Shown: positions 1 to 8,900, counted from the stretch's first letter. The stretch is DNA of 25,258 nucleotides from Actinomycetes bacterium (GCA_023450335.1 JAEXHA010000175.1:1-25258); one strand, 5' to 3'. Notes: generated by a model not told the origin, from the sequence alone. Numbers and translations: made by a program.

Positions 1-1211
1 GTGCGCACGGACTGCGTCTTCGGCGCCGTGGCGATGCGGCCCTTCGTGCCGGCCGGGATGTCGAGGTCCTCGTACAGGTGCGGGCTGGACGAGTAGGTCT
101 CCACCGGTTCGGGCTGACCGAAGTCCAGCGCACGGTTGATGAGGGCCCACTTGTGCAGGTCCTCCCAGTCGACGAACGTCACGGCGATGCCGGTCTTGCC
201 GGCACGGCCGGTGCGGCCAGCGCGGTGTAGGTAGGTCTTCTCGTCGTCGGGGATCGTGTGGTTGATGACGTGGGTCACATCGTCGACGTCGATGCCGCGG
301 GCGGCCACGTCGGTGGCGATGAGCACATCCTTCTTGCCGGCCTTGAACCCGGCCATCGAACGCTCCCGAGCCTCCTGGCTCATGTCACCGTGGACCGCAC
401 CGGCGTTGAAGCCCCGGTCGTTGAGCTCGTCGACGAGCTTCTGTGCCGCGCGCTTGGTGCGGGTGAACACGACGGTCTTGCCGCGGCCGGTGGCCTGCAG
501 GATGCGCGCGATCACCTCGTCCTTGTCGAGCGAGTGAGCCCGGTAGACGAGGTGCTTGATGTTGGCCTGGGTCAGTCCCTCGTCGGGGTCGTTGGCGCGG
601 ATGTGGATCGGGTTGGACATGAACCGGCGCGCGAGTGCGACGATCGGCCCGGGCATCGTGGCCGAGAACAGCTGCGTGTGCCGCACGGCGGGCACCTTGG
701 AGAAGATCTTCTCGATGTCGGGCAGGAACCCGAGATCGAGCATCTTGTCGGCCTCGTCGAGGACGACCTCGGTCGCGCCCGACAGATCGAGCAGACGCTG
801 GTTGTTCAGGTCGATGAGGCGGCCCGGCGTGCCGACCACGATCTGCGCGCCCGCCTTGAGCTGGTCGATCTGACCCTCGTATGCCTTGCCGCCGTAGATG
901 GCCACGACACTCGTGGAGCGGTTCGAGGTGAGCATGTCCATGTCCTCGTAGACCTGGACGGCGAGCTCGCGGGTGGGGACGACGATGAGTGCCTTCACGC
1001 CGGGCGCGGGGTCGAGCCCCAGGCGCTGGACGACGGGGATGCCGAAGCCGAAGGTCTTGCCGGTGCCGGTCTTGGCCTGGCCGATGATGTCCTGGCCGGG
1101 AAGCCCCAGCGGGATCGTCTGCTCCTGGATGGGGAACGCGTCGGCGATGCCCTTGCTGCCCAGCGCCTCGACGATGTCGGGGTCGACGCCGAGCTCAGCG
1201 AAAGTCGTCAT
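1..1211 (-). CDS. DEAD-box ATP-dependent RNA helicase (RhlE/DeaD-like), C-terminus cut by window
   Basis: ATP-dependent RNA helicase of the cytosol, expected to remodel structured RNA in ribosome assembly or RNA decay. The 403 visible residues hold the whole helicase core: Q motif FPIQEQT (about 26-32), Walker A AKTGTGKT (46-53), PTRELAVQ, the DEAD box (D152-E-A-D155), SAT in LFSATMPG, and the C-lobe motifs ARGIDVDDV and HRAGRTGRAG. The product begins MTTFAEL at the ATG at 1211; a clear Shine-Dalgarno is not seen just upstream. The gene runs off the left end after the RecA2 lobe, so the usual basic low-complexity tail is not visible. It is divergent from the ferritin-like gene. A rhlE gene beside a MiaE-like gene is a known actinobacterial arrangement (recalled). 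Family is certain; the exact paralogue is not. Confidence 0.95.
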   Translation of the reverse strand, partial: MTTFAELGVDPDIVEALGSKGIADAFPIQEQTIPLGLPGQDIIGQAKTGTGKTFGFGIPVVQRLGLDPAPGVKALIVVPTRELAVQVYEDMDMLTSNRSTSVVAIYGGKAYEGQIDQLKAGAQIVVGTPGRLIDLNNQRLLDLSGATEVVLDEADKMLDLGFLPDIEKIFSKVPAVRHTQLFSATMPGPIVALARRFMSNPIHIRANDPDEGLTQANIKHLVYRAHSLDKDEVIARILQATGRGKTVVFTRTKRAAQKLVDELNDRGFNAGAVHGDMSQEARERSMAGFKAGKKDVLIATDVAARGIDVDDVTHVINHTIPDDEKTYLHRAGRTGRAGKTGIAVTFVDWEDLHKWALINRALDFGQPEPVETYSSSPHLYEDLDIPAGTKGRIATAPKTQSVR

Positions 1212-1313
1212 GAATCCATGCCTGTCTGGCGGTGAGAGGCCGCCGGTGTAAAGGTCCACGCCCTTCACTCAGCCACAGGCGCGGTGGCCCCGATCCGATG
1301 CCGGGACCCGACC

Positions 1314-1319
1314 AGCCTA
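1314..1319 (-). promoter_or_regulatory. Candidate -10 element for the DEAD-box helicase gene
   Basis: Read on the minus strand this is TAGGCT, a TANNNT-type actinobacterial -10. It would give a leader of roughly 95 nt, a length seen for cold-responsive helicase genes, but no -35 is recognisable. A second TANNNT (TAGCCT) lies on the minus strand at 1350-1345. Confidence 0.3.
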
Positions 1320-1344
1320 CCGGAGGGCGAGCCGCACGCCGCCG

Positions 1345-1350
1345 TAGGCT
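1345..1350 (+). promoter_or_regulatory. -10 element of a probable leaderless promoter for the ferritin-like gene
   Basis: TAGGCT followed by exactly six bases and then the GTG at 1357, so transcription would start at the start codon. No Shine-Dalgarno lies in between, which supports leaderless translation. Confidence 0.5.
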
Positions 1351-1356
1351 ATACGC

Positions 1357-2073
1357 GTGGTGAACTGGTTCTGGAAGCGGAAGCGTCCGTCGGCGCGGAC
1401 GCTGCGCGTGCGTTCGCGCGGTGACTACGGCGATGTGCGGCGGGTGGACTTCGCCGAGCTCGCACCGGACGTCGACACGTATCTCGGCCAGGCGGCCTAC
1501 CTGCAGCTGGGCTTCTTCGAGACGCTCAGCGAGCTGATCGCCCCCACGCCCGAGCTGGCCCACAAGGAGTCGCTGTCGCTCGCGGCCGGCGCGGCCCTGC
1601 TGAAGCACCGCGCGCTCGTCGCGCTCGTGCGCGAGCGCGGGGACGATCCGCTGGGACTCATGCTGCCCTTCCGCGAGCTGCTCGACCAGTTCCGTCGTGC
1701 CACGCACGGGGCCCGCCCGCTGGAGACCATGCTCTCGGTGCACATCACCGCCGGCATGCTGGACGATTTCTATCTGGCGCTGTCGGCCAGTTACGGTGCG
1801 ACCGGGCAGCAGGTGGCCGCGATCCTGCAGACCGACGACGACCGGGAGGCGCTCGTCGCGATGGTGAAGGACGCGATCGACTCCGACCCGGAATGGTCGT
1901 CGCTGCTGGCGCTGTGGGGCCGGCGACTGGTGGGCGACACGCTGTTGATCGCCCGAGCCGCCCTGCGCTCACAGCGTCTCGACGAACAGGACCAGGCCCG
2001 CGTCGACCCGGTGTTCACCGACCTGCTGGGCGCGCATTCGCGGCGCATGGCACAGCTCGGGCTCGACGCCTGA
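1357..2073 (+). CDS. Ferritin-like fold protein of the MiaE_2 family
   Basis: A 238-residue soluble, mostly helical protein that I place in the actinobacterial ferritin-like family related to tRNA-(ms2io6A) hydroxylase (MiaE_2-like). Placement rests on size, the position beside a DEAD-box helicase, and Glu/His-bearing helices: YLGQAAYLQLGFFETLSELI (about 46-65), AHKESLSLAAGAALLKH (about 68-84), and a later helix around LETMLSVHITAGMLDDFYLAL. A di-iron site is possible, but the ligands cannot be assigned by eye. Actual hydroxylation of tRNA by this subfamily is not established as far as I know. The start is GTG 1357, directly followed by another GTG at 1360; the -10 spacing favours 1357. The stop codon lies inside the first unit of an 18-bp tandem repeat. 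Confidence 0.75.
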   Translation: MVNWFWKRKRPSARTLRVRSRGDYGDVRRVDFAELAPDVDTYLGQAAYLQLGFFETLSELIAPTPELAHKESLSLAAGAALLKHRALVALVRERGDDPLGLMLPFRELLDQFRRATHGARPLETMLSVHITAGMLDDFYLALSASYGATGQQVAAILQTDDDREALVAMVKDAIDSDPEWSSLLALWGRRLVGDTLLIARAALRSQRLDEQDQARVDPVFTDLLGAHSRRMAQLGLDA

Positions 2074-2158
2074 GCCCCGGCATCCGCCTGGGCGGCGGCA
2101 TCCGCTTGAGCCGCGGCCACCGCCTGAGCCCCGGCATCCGCTTGAGCCGCGACACCCG
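2069..2158. repeat. 18-bp tandem repeat, five units plus a degenerate sixth
   Basis: Five contiguous 18-bp units start at 2069, 2087, 2105, 2123 and 2141. Units 1 and 4 are identical (CCTGAGCCCCGGCATCCG); the others are variants, and a one-base-shorter remnant follows from 2159. The array begins at the last codon of the ferritin-like gene and fills most of the 135-bp gap between two convergent genes. Because 18 is a multiple of three, units 1, 3, 4 and 5 all carry a TGA in the same frame as the gene's own stop. A short GC-rich hairpin, CCGCC/GGCGG at 2190-2204, follows and may act as a weak terminator. Confidence 0.85.
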
Positions 2159-2208
2159 CCACGCCCCGGCATCCCTGCGGCCGCCCGGACCGCCTCGGTG
2201 GCGGACTG

Positions 2209-2499
2209 TCAGACGATGCGCAGCCGTTCCCGCTCGCGCTGATCGTGCGCGGCGCGCAGACGGCGCAGCGCCACCAGAACGACGGGGAGGGCGGCGGCCG
2301 GAACCGCGACGGAGATGAGCCAGATCCAGGGCGCATCGATCGTGAAGCCGAGCCACGTCAGCACGAGCCACGTCACCCCGCCCAGCACCGCACCGACCAT
2401 CGGGGCCAGCGCGACACCGCGCGACGGGCGATCGGCCATCGTGTAGTGCAGCAGTGCTCCGTAGGCAGCGCCGAAGATGAGCGCCAGCAGGATCTGCAT
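2209..2499 (-). CDS. Small membrane protein, about three transmembrane segments, function unknown
   Basis: A 96-residue protein with hydrophobic stretches at about 1-19, 29-50 and 56-79 and a short, highly charged C-terminal tail rich in Arg (from about residue 80). I do not recognise a named family; a function cannot be inferred from motifs. It starts with ATG one base after the stop of the DUF3107 gene, so the two are surely co-transcribed and probably translationally coupled. It ends facing the ferritin-like gene, across the tandem repeat. Very likely a real gene, given the coherent membrane topology and the tight spacing. Confidence 0.75.
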   Translation of the reverse strand: MQILLALIFGAAYGALLHYTMADRPSRGVALAPMVGAVLGGVTWLVLTWLGFTIDAPWIWLISVAVPAAALPVVLVALRRLRAAHDQRERERLRIV

Positions 2500-2500
2500 G

Positions 2501-2725
2501 TCAGGCGACGAAACCGACGCGACGCGACTGGTCGGTGCCCACCTCGACGAACGCGATGCGCGCGGTGGGGATGATGTAGGAGCTGCCCTTGGAGTCGGTG
2601 AAGCTGACCACGGCGGTGCCGGCTTCGAGTGCGTCGGTCACGGTCTTGCGCACCGCGTCGGGCGCGTCGTCGGTGTCGAAGTTGAGCTCGCGGGCGGTGT
2701 CGGCCAGGCCGATGCGGATCTCCAC
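2501..2725 (-). CDS. DUF3107 family protein (TB9.4-like)
   Basis: A 74-residue soluble protein matching the small actinobacterial DUF3107 family (Rv3208A/TB9.4 in M. tuberculosis, recalled). The pattern is MEIRIGLADTARELNF at the N-terminus, then an alternating helix/strand region ending in a typical IIPTARIAFVEVG segment. No biochemical role is established. The frame is open upstream to 2941, but I start at the GTG at 2725 because an AAAGG Shine-Dalgarno sits nine bases before it and family members begin at this point. First gene of a two-gene minus-strand unit with the small membrane protein, divergent from adnAB across 88 bp. Confidence 0.9.
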   Translation of the reverse strand: MEIRIGLADTARELNFDTDDAPDAVRKTVTDALEAGTAVVSFTDSKGSSYIIPTARIAFVEVGTDQSRRVGFVA

Positions 2726-2766
2726 GGGTGACTGCCTTTCCGGCCCGGTGTCGAGGGGCCACTTCG

Positions 2767-2772
2767 ATGCTA
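2767..2772 (-). promoter_or_regulatory. Candidate -10 element for the DUF3107 gene
   Basis: TAGCAT on the minus strand, giving a leader of about 35 nt that includes the AAAGG Shine-Dalgarno. It abuts the inverted repeat at 2773-2790, so a protein bound there could affect both directions. Confidence 0.4.
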
Positions 2773-2790
2773 CGACACCCGGCGGTGTCG
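2773..2790. promoter_or_regulatory. Perfect inverted repeat in the DUF3107/adnA divergent promoter (candidate operator)
   Basis: Seven-base arms CGACACC (2773-2779) and GGTGTCG (2784-2790) are separated by CGGC. The right arm overlaps the proposed -35 of the adnA promoter and the left arm touches the minus-strand -10. A further copy of GGTGTCG lies at 2747-2753. It does not resemble the actinobacterial LexA box. Confidence 0.5.
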
Positions 2791-2807
2791 GCGGCGGCGG
2801 GTAGCGT
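2785..2807 (+). promoter_or_regulatory. RecA-independent (PafBC-type) DNA-damage promoter for adnAB
   Basis: The mycobacterial RecA-independent damage promoter is described as TTGTCRGTG, eight bases, then TANNNT. Here positions 2785-2793 read GTGTCGGCG, which keeps the TGTCRG core. They are followed by exactly eight bases and then TAGCGT (2802-2807). Six bases later comes the adnA ATG, so the mRNA may be leaderless, although GAAGG just before the ATG could also act as a weak ribosome site. Confidence 0.55.
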
Positions 2808-2813
2808 GAAGGT

Positions 2814-5800
2814 ATGCCCGAACCGTCGCCGCACCCTGCCCCGGGCGCCGCGCACCGAGGGGCCGACCCTGCCCAGCAGGCGGTCATCACGTTGCCGGTC
2901 GGGGCCAGCGGTGTCGTGGCCGGGGCTCCCGGCAGCGGCAAGACCTCCTGCCTGCTCGCGCGGGTGCGTCACCTGGTGGATGCCGGGGTGTCGCCGGACG
3001 AGATCCTCGTGCTGACCCCGACCCGGCAGACGGCGACGCGGCTGCGCGACCGTCTCGCGCTGGCCGTCGGGGTGGCCACGACCGGCGCGTTGGCGCGCTC
3101 GGTCGCCGCATTCGCCTATCAGCTGGTCCGCGCCGCGGCCGTGCGCTCCGGTGACGAGCCGCCGCAGCTGCTCACCGGTCCCGACGAGGATCAGCTCATC
3201 GCCGATCTGCTCGCCGGCGATGCGGAGGACGAGGCGGACGGCATGTCGCGGTGGCCTCAGTGGCTTCCGGCAGCGGTACGCGCGACGGGTGGCTTCCGTG
3301 CGGAGGTGCGCGCCTTCCTCGCCGAGTGCACGACCCTGGGGCTGTCTCCCGACCGCCTCGTGCACCTCGCCGACGAGCACGACCTGCCCGCGTGGCGGGC
3401 ACTGGCATCGTTCGCACGAGAATACGACCACGTGCGCGCCGCGATGCGCGGCGCCCACCGCGACGCCGCGGGTCTGGTGCGCGAGGCTGTGGGCCTGGCG
3501 CGCACGTTGCCGCCCGGTGATCCGGCGTGGGAGGTTGCGGGCAGACTGCGCGTGCTGCTCGTGGACGATGCGCAGGAGCTCACCCTCGGCGGAGTCGAAC
3601 TGCTCGAGGCCTGCCGGGCACGCGGCATCGCGGTCCTCGCGTTCGGCGACCCCGACATCAGCGCCGGATCGTTTCGCGGCGCGACACCGGGGAACTTCGC
3701 CCGGCTCGCCGCGCAGGTGCCCATGCACGTGCTTGCCACCGCCCACCGCGGCACCGCCGCACAGCAGGAGCTGGCGGCGCAGCTGACCTCGCGCATCGGC
3801 GCCGCCGGCATCGTCGCGCACCGGCGCCCACCGACCGGGGCGGCGGCCGATGCGAGCATCCGCGCGTTCACCGCGCGCTCCCCGTCGGAGGAGCACGACC
3901 TCATCGCGCGGCTGTTGCGCGAACGGCATGTGCACGACGGCGTGCGGTGGGACGACTGCGTTGTCATCGCGCATGACACCCGCCAGGTCGTCGCGCTGGA
4001 GGCCGAGCTGGCGGCACGGGAGGTGCCGACACGGGCCACCGGTCAGGCGACACCGCTGGCCGACGCGCGCGCCGTGCGCGACCTGCTCAGACTCGTGCTT
4101 CTGGCGGCTCGCGACCCCGGCACCTGGACGGCCGACGAACTCGCCGACGCCCTGCGCGGCGCGGGACTGGACCCCGTCGAACTGCGCCGACTGCGCACGT
4201 CGCTGCGTCACACCGCGCTGCAGCAGCTCGGTGACGGCGAGGTCGTGCCCACGGGGCGCGAACTGCTCGCCTCGGCGGTGGCACACCCGCTCGAGTTCGA
4301 ACTCATCGACACGCGCGAAGCGCGACGGGCGGCACGCATCGGCACCGCCATCGCGACGCTGCGCGCCCAGATCGACGACCAGGCGACCGCGCACGAAATG
4401 CTCTGGACGGCGTGGGAGGCGCTCGGCGGTGAACGAGCCTGGCGGGCGGCGACGAGCGGGCACGGTCCGCTGGCCGAGCAGGCCGGGCGTGAACTGGACG
4501 CCGTCGTCGCGCTGTTCCAATCCGCCAAACGCCACGGCGAGCGCGCCGAGGGCACCTCGGCACTGGCCTTCCTGCGCGGCGTGCTCGACTCGGACGTGGC
4601 CGAAGACCGGCTCACGGCCGCGGGGCCCGACGGGGTCGTGCAGGTGATGACCCCCGCCGGCGCACTGGACACCGAATTCGACACGGTGGTCGTCGCGGGC
4701 GTGCAGGACGGCGTCTGGCCGAACCTGCGCACCCGCGGCAGCCTGCTGGAGACCTGGCGGCTGGCCGCACCGGCCGGCGCCGACGCCGTCGACCGGCGGC
4801 GCGGGGTGCTGCACGACGAACTGCGCCTGTTCGTCCGAGCTGCCACACGGGCCACGCGGCAGCTCGTGGTCACGGCCGTCGACGACGACGACACCGGGCC
4901 CAGCGTGCTGTTCGAGCTGCTGCCGCCCGCTCAGCCGGTCGGCGCCTGGGCCGCACATCCGCTGTCGCTGCGGGGCCTGGTCGCCCTGCACCGGCGTGCC
5001 CTCACCGATTCACGCACACCGGCATCCACCCGCGCCGGCGCCGCCGGCCAGCTCGCGCTGCTGGCCGCCGCGGACGTGCCGGGCGCCGACCCCGCCCAAT
5101 GGTTCGGAATCGCGCCGCCGACCTCGACCGGTCCGCTGCGTGATCTGTCGCGCGAAGACGTGCGCATCTCCCCGTCGCGGCTGCAGGCGCTGGACGAGTG
5201 CGAGCTCAACTGGGTCATCGGCGACCTGGGCGGCGACACCGGCACGGCGGTGGCCGGGCTCGGAACGATCCTGCACGCGGCGCTCGAACATGCCACGAGC
5301 CCCGACGAGGAGGCGCTGTGGGCGGCGGTGACCGCGCGCTGGTCGGAGCTGGAGTTCGAAGCCGCCTGGCGTGACCGTGCCGAGCAGGCACGGGCCCGCG
5401 ACATGGTGCGCCGGCTGGCGCTGTACCTGCGGCGCTTCGAGGCCGCCGGCGGACGGCTCGTGGGCGCCGAACCGCATTTCGAGGTGCCGGTGCCCATCGA
5501 TGGCGCCGAGCACAACGCGATCGTGTCGGGCTACATCGACCGGGTGGAGATGATGGCGGACGGCTCGGTCGTCATCGTCGATCTGAAGACCGGCAAGCGC
5601 GAACCCCAGACCGATGCGAAGGTCGCCGACAACCCGCAGCTGGCGGCATACCAGCTGGCGTTCGAGTCGGGTGCCGTCACCGCGGTCGCAGGTCACCCCG
5701 GCGGCGGTGCCAAGCTGCTCGTGCTGCGGCCGTCGGCCACGACCAAGGACTACGTCGAGCCGCATCAGCCGCCGTTCGACGACGACACGCGCGCCGCGTT

Positions 5801-5936
5801 CCTCGCGCGGGTGCGCACGGCGGTCGACATCATGACAGGGACGACGTTCACCGCCCCGTTCGAAGAGCATTGCCGCGACGACCACAGCTATGGACTGTGC
5901 CGGATCCACACGATCGGAGCCGTGAGCGCGTCGTGA
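2814..5936 (+). CDS. adnA: AdnA subunit of the AdnAB helicase-nuclease (degenerate motor, RecB-type nuclease)
   Basis: A 1040-residue subunit of the heterodimeric enzyme that unwinds and resects double-strand-break ends in actinobacteria. The N-terminal UvrD-like motor has an intact Walker A GAPGSGKTS (37-45). Motif II reads VDDAQE (250-255), with Asp in place of the catalytic Glu, and the usual HGSKG of motif V is replaced by PAGAL. This fits mycobacterial AdnA, whose motor is considered secondary to that of AdnB. The C-terminal RecB-family nuclease keeps D909 (GYIDRV), D923 and K925 (IVDLKTGK) and the NPQLAAYQLA helix. Cysteines C796, C1020 and C1029 sit where related nucleases hold a 4Fe-4S cluster. 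Length matches mycobacterial AdnA (about 1045). First gene of the operon; it overlaps adnB by three bases. Confidence 0.93.
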   Translation: MPEPSPHPAPGAAHRGADPAQQAVITLPVGASGVVAGAPGSGKTSCLLARVRHLVDAGVSPDEILVLTPTRQTATRLRDRLALAVGVATTGALARSVAAFAYQLVRAAAVRSGDEPPQLLTGPDEDQLIADLLAGDAEDEADGMSRWPQWLPAAVRATGGFRAEVRAFLAECTTLGLSPDRLVHLADEHDLPAWRALASFAREYDHVRAAMRGAHRDAAGLVREAVGLARTLPPGDPAWEVAGRLRVLLVDDAQELTLGGVELLEACRARGIAVLAFGDPDISAGSFRGATPGNFARLAAQVPMHVLATAHRGTAAQQELAAQLTSRIGAAGIVAHRRPPTGAAADASIRAFTARSPSEEHDLIARLLRERHVHDGVRWDDCVVIAHDTRQVVALEAELAAREVPTRATGQATPLADARAVRDLLRLVLLAARDPGTWTADELADALRGAGLDPVELRRLRTSLRHTALQQLGDGEVVPTGRELLASAVAHPLEFELIDTREARRAARIGTAIATLRAQIDDQATAHEMLWTAWEALGGERAWRAATSGHGPLAEQAGRELDAVVALFQSAKRHGERAEGTSALAFLRGVLDSDVAEDRLTAAGPDGVVQVMTPAGALDTEFDTVVVAGVQDGVWPNLRTRGSLLETWRLAAPAGADAVDRRRGVLHDELRLFVRAATRATRQLVVTAVDDDDTGPSVLFELLPPAQPVGAWAAHPLSLRGLVALHRRALTDSRTPASTRAGAAGQLALLAAADVPGADPAQWFGIAPPTSTGPLRDLSREDVRISPSRLQALDECELNWVIGDLGGDTGTAVAGLGTILHAALEHATSPDEEALWAAVTARWSELEFEAAWRDRAEQARARDMVRRLALYLRRFEAAGGRLVGAEPHFEVPVPIDGAEHNAIVSGYIDRVEMMADGSVVIVDLKTGKREPQTDAKVADNPQLAAYQLAFESGAVTAVAGHPGGGAKLLVLRPSATTKDYVEPHQPPFDDDTRAAFLARVRTAVDIMTGTTFTAPFEEHCRDDHSYGLCRIHTIGAVSAS

Positions 5937-8900
5937 CGATCTCTCCACAGGCGATCGCGGCCGCACTCGGCCAATTCCCGCCCACCGATGCCCAGGCACG
6001 CGTCATCGCCGCGCCGCTGCGCCCGACCCTCGTTGTCGCCGGCGCGGGCAGCGGTAAGACAGAGACGATGGCCTCACGCGTGGTCTGGCTGGTGGCCAAC
6101 GGGCTGGTGCGACGCGATCAGGTGCTCGGGCTCACCTTCACGCGCAAGGCCGCCGGCGAACTCGCCGAGCGCATCCAGCGTCGGCTGCACCGGCTGAGCG
6201 AGTTCGAGCGCCGTGGTCTGCTGACCGAGCTGCCCGCGCTGCACACCGCCGGACGTCTGGAGGTCTTCGGTCGCCTCGAGCAGGCCGGTGCCCCGGAGGC
6301 GGCTCGGCACGCCGAGCTCGATGCGCTCGGCGGCTCGGCCCTGACCGACCCGGCCGACGCCCTGCTCGAGCGGCCGCAGGTCGCCACCTACAACAGCTTC
6401 GCCGACGCGATCGTGCGCGAGCACGCGGTGCGTGTGGGGCGCGACGCCGAATCGGCGGTGTTGAGCGAATCGGCCGCCTGGCTGCTCATGCGACGCGTGG
6501 TGCTGGACGCGGACGACGAACGCCTCGAAGTACGGGAAGAGGCTCTGTCATCGATCATCGACGGTGCTCTGCGCATCGCCCGCGACGGCACCGACAACCT
6601 CGTCGATCTCGCTGAGCTTGCCGCCTTCCCTGCGCGCTTCGCCGCCGTCGCCGAGCGTCCCTCGACGAGCGCGCGGGTGACGGTGTACGCCGACGTGCAG
6701 AAGGCGGTGACCACCGTCGGCGGTCTCGAGGTGCTCGTCGATCTGGCGCGTGAGTACGCCGCACGCAAGCGCCGTCAGGGTGTCATCGACTTCTCCGATC
6801 AGGTCGCCGGTGCTCTCGAGGTCGTGCGCGGTCATACGGCGGTATGCGATGAGCTGCGCGACCGGTACCGTGTCGTGCTCCTGGATGAGTACCAGGACAC
6901 GTCCGTCGTGCAGACCGACCTGCTGGTGACGGCCTTCCGCGACACACCGGTCATGGCCGTCGGCGACCCCCACCAGTCGATCTACGGCTGGCGCGGCGCG
7001 AGCGCCGGCAACCTGGGTGGCTTCGCGTCCGCGTTCAGTCCCTCGGGGAAAGCCGAACGGTTCGCGCTCATGACCAGCTGGCGCAACGCCACCCGCGTGC
7101 TCGATGCTGCCGGGGCGGTGCTGGCGCCGCTGGCGACGACCTCGCCCGTGCCCGTCGAGAAGCTGCTGCCACGGCCCGGGGCCCCCGAGGGGGTCGTCGA
7201 GATCGCATTCGATGCCGATGTCGATGCCGAGGCCGATCGTGTGGCGGCGTGGTTCGACGATGTGCGCACGCAGCGTGCCGTCGCCGGGAACAGCACGACC
7301 GGGGCCGTGCTGTTCCGCAGCAAGAAGCACATGGTCCGCTTCGCGGACGCGCTCGGGCGCCGTGCCGTGCCGCACCGCATCCTGGGTCTGGGTGGTCTGC
7401 TGAGCACCCCCGAGGTGGTCGACGTGGTCGCGATGCTTCGCGTCATCAGCGACCCGCGTGCCGGGTCGTCGCTCCTGCGGCTGCTCTCGGGGCCGAGGTG
7501 GTCGATCGGCTTGCCCGATCTGCGGGTCCTCGCCGAGTTGGCACGCCGCATCGGACGGCACGACGCGGCGCTGCAGCCGCTGCCGCCGGACATCCTCGCG
7601 CGGCGGCGCGCATCGGTCGATGATGACGATGCCTCCCTCATCGACGCCCTTGACTTCATCCGGCGCCACCCCGCCGACCACGGCTGGCTGAGCGATTTCA
7701 CCGTCGCCGCGCGCGACCGTCTGCGTGATGCCGGTGCCGTGCTGGCAGGGCTGCGCCAGTCGGCGACCATGCCCATTCCCGAACTGGTGCGCCTCATCGA
7801 GCTCGAACTGCGCTTGGACATCGAACTGGCGGCCAACGAGGCCCGTGGGCCGGCACGCACCGCCGGCGATCAGCTGCGCGCGTTCGTCGACGAGCTGCAC
7901 GGGTTCCTGGCCACTGACGACAGCGGCTCGCTGCCCAGTCTGCTGGCCTGGCTCGACCATGCCGAACGGCTCGACGAGTTCGCTCCGCGCACCGAACCGC
8001 CGGAGGAGGATGTGGTTCAGCTGCTGACCGTGCACGGCTCGAAAGGGCTCGAGTGGGACGCGGTCGCGGTCGTACGGTTCGTCGAGGACGAGCTGCCGGC
8101 GCGCTCGCAGGACAGCAAGGCGTGGCTCGGGTTCGGTGTGCTTCCGTACGAGTTCCGCGGCGACCGGCAATGGCTGCCCGAGCTGCGCTGGCAGGCGGCG
8201 TCCGCGCCCACCCAGCAGGATCTCAAGGCCGCCTGGGACACATTCGCCGCCGAGGTGAAGGCCCGGCAGGTGGAGGAGGAGCGCCGGCTCGCGTATGTCG
8301 CCGTCACCCGTGCGCGCGACCGGTTGCTGCTGACCGGGTCGAGCTGGTCGGGCACGAAGAAGCCGCGTGGACCGAGCCCGTTCCTGCGCGAGATCGCCGC
8401 CGCGCTGCAGATCGACCTGTCCGACGCCGATCCGGGTGACAACCCGTACGAGGGGCACCGGCGGCTGCTGCACTGGCCCATCGACCCGCTCGGTGCGCGG
8501 CGTGAGGTGGTCACACGCGCTGCGGATCAGGTGCGCACCGCGCAGAGCCGGCCACCGGCGCAGCCCTCGCGCGATCTCGAGCTGCTGCTGGCCGAGCGTG
8601 ATCAGCCGATGTCGCGGCCGGTCAAGCCCACTCGGGTGCCCGCGTCACGCTTCAAGGAGCTGGCCGACCCCGACGCCGACCACGGGCGGCCCATGCCCGA
8701 GCGTCCCTACCGGCAGACCCGGCTCGGTACGCTGTTCCACGCGTGGGTCGAGCAGCGCTCGGGCCTGACCGGCCAGGGACCCTCCCTCGACGACGGACTG
8801 TGGGACGCCGATGACGAGACCGGACACCTCAGCGCCGCAGACGCCGACGCGCTCACGCGGCTGACCGAGAACTTCCTGGCCTCCGAATGGGCCGACCGGC

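Noticed and set aside
258..1235. Open frame on the plus strand opposite the DEAD-box gene
   Set aside because: The minus strand encodes an uninterrupted DEAD-box helicase with all motifs; the plus-strand translation has none.
2069..2158. CRISPR array
   Set aside because: The units are contiguous 18-mers without spacers.
2726..2813. LexA (SOS) box in front of adnA
   Set aside because: No GAAC-N4-GTTC-type palindrome is present; the palindrome found is CGACACC/GGTGTCG, and the -35 fits the RecA-independent motif instead.
2373..4991. Very long open frame on the minus strand opposite adnA (and similarly 6548-8473 opposite adnB, 12072-13274 opposite uvrD2)
   Set aside because: Arg/Gly/Pro/His-rich low-complexity translation without motifs. 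The opposite strand encodes complete helicase-nuclease genes; such antisense frames are expected in high-GC DNA.
5870..5932. Upstream start for adnB
   Set aside because: Would lie in adnA coding sequence with no Shine-Dalgarno. GTG 5933 gives the stop-start overlap typical of coupled genes and a length matching AdnB.
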